Assembly: GCF_001747105.1 (NCBI RefSeq)
Contig: NZ_MDGQ01000003.1
Span: forward strand, 310,001-374,000
DNA length: 64,000 nucleotides
Direction: 5' to 3'
From: Roseivirga misakiensis
Lineage (GTDB): Bacteria; Bacteroidota; Bacteroidia; Cytophagales; Cyclobacteriaceae
Below are positions 63,214 through 64,000 of this stretch, piece after piece; the first letter of the stretch is position 1, and every line of letters starts with the position of its first letter. Both the position numbers and the translations under genes were made by a program. The notes under the pieces were generated by a model. That model made no database searches. It was not told the DNA's origin and was given only the letters and a program-made list of their open reading frames with translations.

Positions 63214-64000
63214 ATGGAAACTTTAGAAGGGTTATGGGATAAGTATTCCGAAACCGTGATTAACACAGGCTTGAATATCGTAGTCTCAATTTTGATTTTA
63301 ATTGTAGGACTCTGGGTAATCAAGTGGATTGTAAACAAACTCGTTAGTGTTTTAAGAAAAAGAGGCATTGACGAAACCTTAATACCAACCTTAAGAGGTT
63401 TTACCAAAGGCATGCTGACCATCATGCTCTTAATCTTTGTCGTTGGCAGAATGGGCGCAGATACCAGTGCTTTTGTAGCAGTTCTGGGAGCCTTGGGTCT
63501 TGCTGTTGGGTTTGCACTACAAGGCAGTTTGGCCAACTTTGCAGGTGGTATCTTAATTCTGGTATTAAAACCGTTCAAAAACGGTGATGTCATCAACGTC
63601 AATGGAGAAACAGGATCAGTACAGGCCATTTCGATCGTTACTACGACTTTAAAAACACCCGATAATAGAGTAATCTACATGGCCAATGGAGCTGTTGCAG
63701 GTGCAACCATCACTAACATTACACAAGAACCTACCAGACGATGGGACTTTGTATGTGGTATCGGCTATGACGATGACTTTGATAAAGCGAAAGAGATCAT
63801 TCAAGGCTTAATTGCTGCAGACGATAGATTTCACAAAGACCCTGCTCCTTTTGTAAGAGTAGGCAATCTAGGAGATAGTAGTGTTGATATCACCATTAGA
63901 GCATGGGTTGATACTTCAGAATACTGGAATGTGCACTTCGATATGATTGAAAACATCAAGAAGGAAATGGACAAAGCTGGAATTTCTATTCCTTATCCAC
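63214..64000 (+). CDS. MscS family mechanosensitive channel (3' end missing)
   Basis: The frame runs from ATG 63214 off the end of the window; 262 residues are seen. It has an N-terminal helix (INTGLNIVVSILILIVGLWVIKW), a second (GFTKGMLTIMLLIFVVGRMG) and the pore helix TM3 with its Ala/Gly pattern (GALGLAVGFALQGSLANFAGGI), then the beta domain (KPFKNGDVINVNGETGSVQ) and C-terminal vestibule. This is a small MscS-type channel that protects against hypo-osmotic shock. It lies 30 bases after the phosphoribosyltransferase gene. Confidence 0.94.
   Translation, partial: METLEGLWDKYSETVINTGLNIVVSILILIVGLWVIKWIVNKLVSVLRKRGIDETLIPTLRGFTKGMLTIMLLIFVVGRMGADTSAFVAVLGALGLAVGFALQGSLANFAGGILILVLKPFKNGDVINVNGETGSVQAISIVTTTLKTPDNRVIYMANGAVAGATITNITQEPTRRWDFVCGIGYDDDFDKAKEIIQGLIAADDRFHKDPAPFVRVGNLGDSSVDITIRAWVDTSEYWNVHFDMIENIKKEMDKAGISIPYP

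Noticed and set aside
63180-63629. 149-codon open frame on the minus strand
   Set aside because: It is the shadow of the MscS channel gene, which runs off the window end and has pore-helix and beta-domain motifs on the plus strand.
1-64000. tRNA, rRNA, CRISPR arrays, insertion sequences, prophage
   Set aside because: I looked through the intergenic stretches on both strands and saw no cloverleaf with CCA-type ends, no regularly spaced repeats, no transposase or integrase and no phage genes.

Overview
The window looks like chromosomal DNA of a Bacteroidota bacterium, most likely a marine member of the Cytophagales (the Roseivirga / Fulvivirga type). This is inferred from gene content, not from a database match. 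Supporting signs are moderate to low GC, a gliding lipoprotein gene (gldH), GWxTD and DUF2723 proteins, two PadR + long FtsX-like permease pairs, Cys-rich RicT, a lone sucD, and at least ten promoters with the Bacteroidota -7 box TAnnTTTG. Shine-Dalgarno sequences are scarce. I found no rRNA, tRNA, CRISPR array, insertion sequence or prophage. The window opens inside radC and closes inside an MscS-type channel gene.

Layout. 1-6.4 kb (+): radC, a DUF1684 protein, then pheT - coiled-coil protein - zapA - rny (translation, division, mRNA decay), followed by a possible independent mini-gene encoding a 30-residue membrane peptide. 6.4-15 kb: sucD, a secreted endonuclease/phosphatase-fold protein, an SLC13 transporter with a nitroreductase, a secreted M28 peptidase and rarA. 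15-21 kb: the first PadR/permease pair, an exported alpha/beta hydrolase and a LytS/LytR-type two-component system. 21-27.5 kb: DinB protein, exported Gfo/Idh/MocA protein, a tightly coupled operon (GDPD - threonine aldolase - lactonase-fold lipoprotein), a MarR regulator with a clear operator, and two small membrane proteins. 27.5-28 kb is non-coding but carries two related hairpin elements that look like structured RNA. 28-42.6 kb: lpdA, fabG, a VWA-type membrane protein, a TPR lipoprotein, a DoxX-like membrane protein, the second PadR/permease pair, small conserved proteins, a class IV aminotransferase, thiL and an SDR. 42.8-52 kb: a 1,332-residue SF1 helicase-like protein, gldH-ricT, purD and recQ. 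52-64 kb: kdsD-manC (sugar nucleotides for envelope glycans), rlmB-GWxTD, a methyltransferase, a DUF2723 membrane protein, a TPR protein, an Lrp regulator with a phosphoribosyltransferase, and the MscS channel.

How the genes fit together. Most are core functions: tRNA charging, division, RNA turnover, TCA cycle and pyruvate dehydrogenase, fatty-acid, purine and thiamine synthesis, and DNA repair. Many others are envelope proteins. RNase Y and RicT, which act together in Bacillus, are both present. The least explained parts are the structured RNA candidates near 27.65-27.92 kb, the mini transcription unit at 6.08-6.41 kb, palindromic operators before the PadR, MarR and helicase genes, and the helicase protein with an apparently degenerate C-terminal nuclease-like end.
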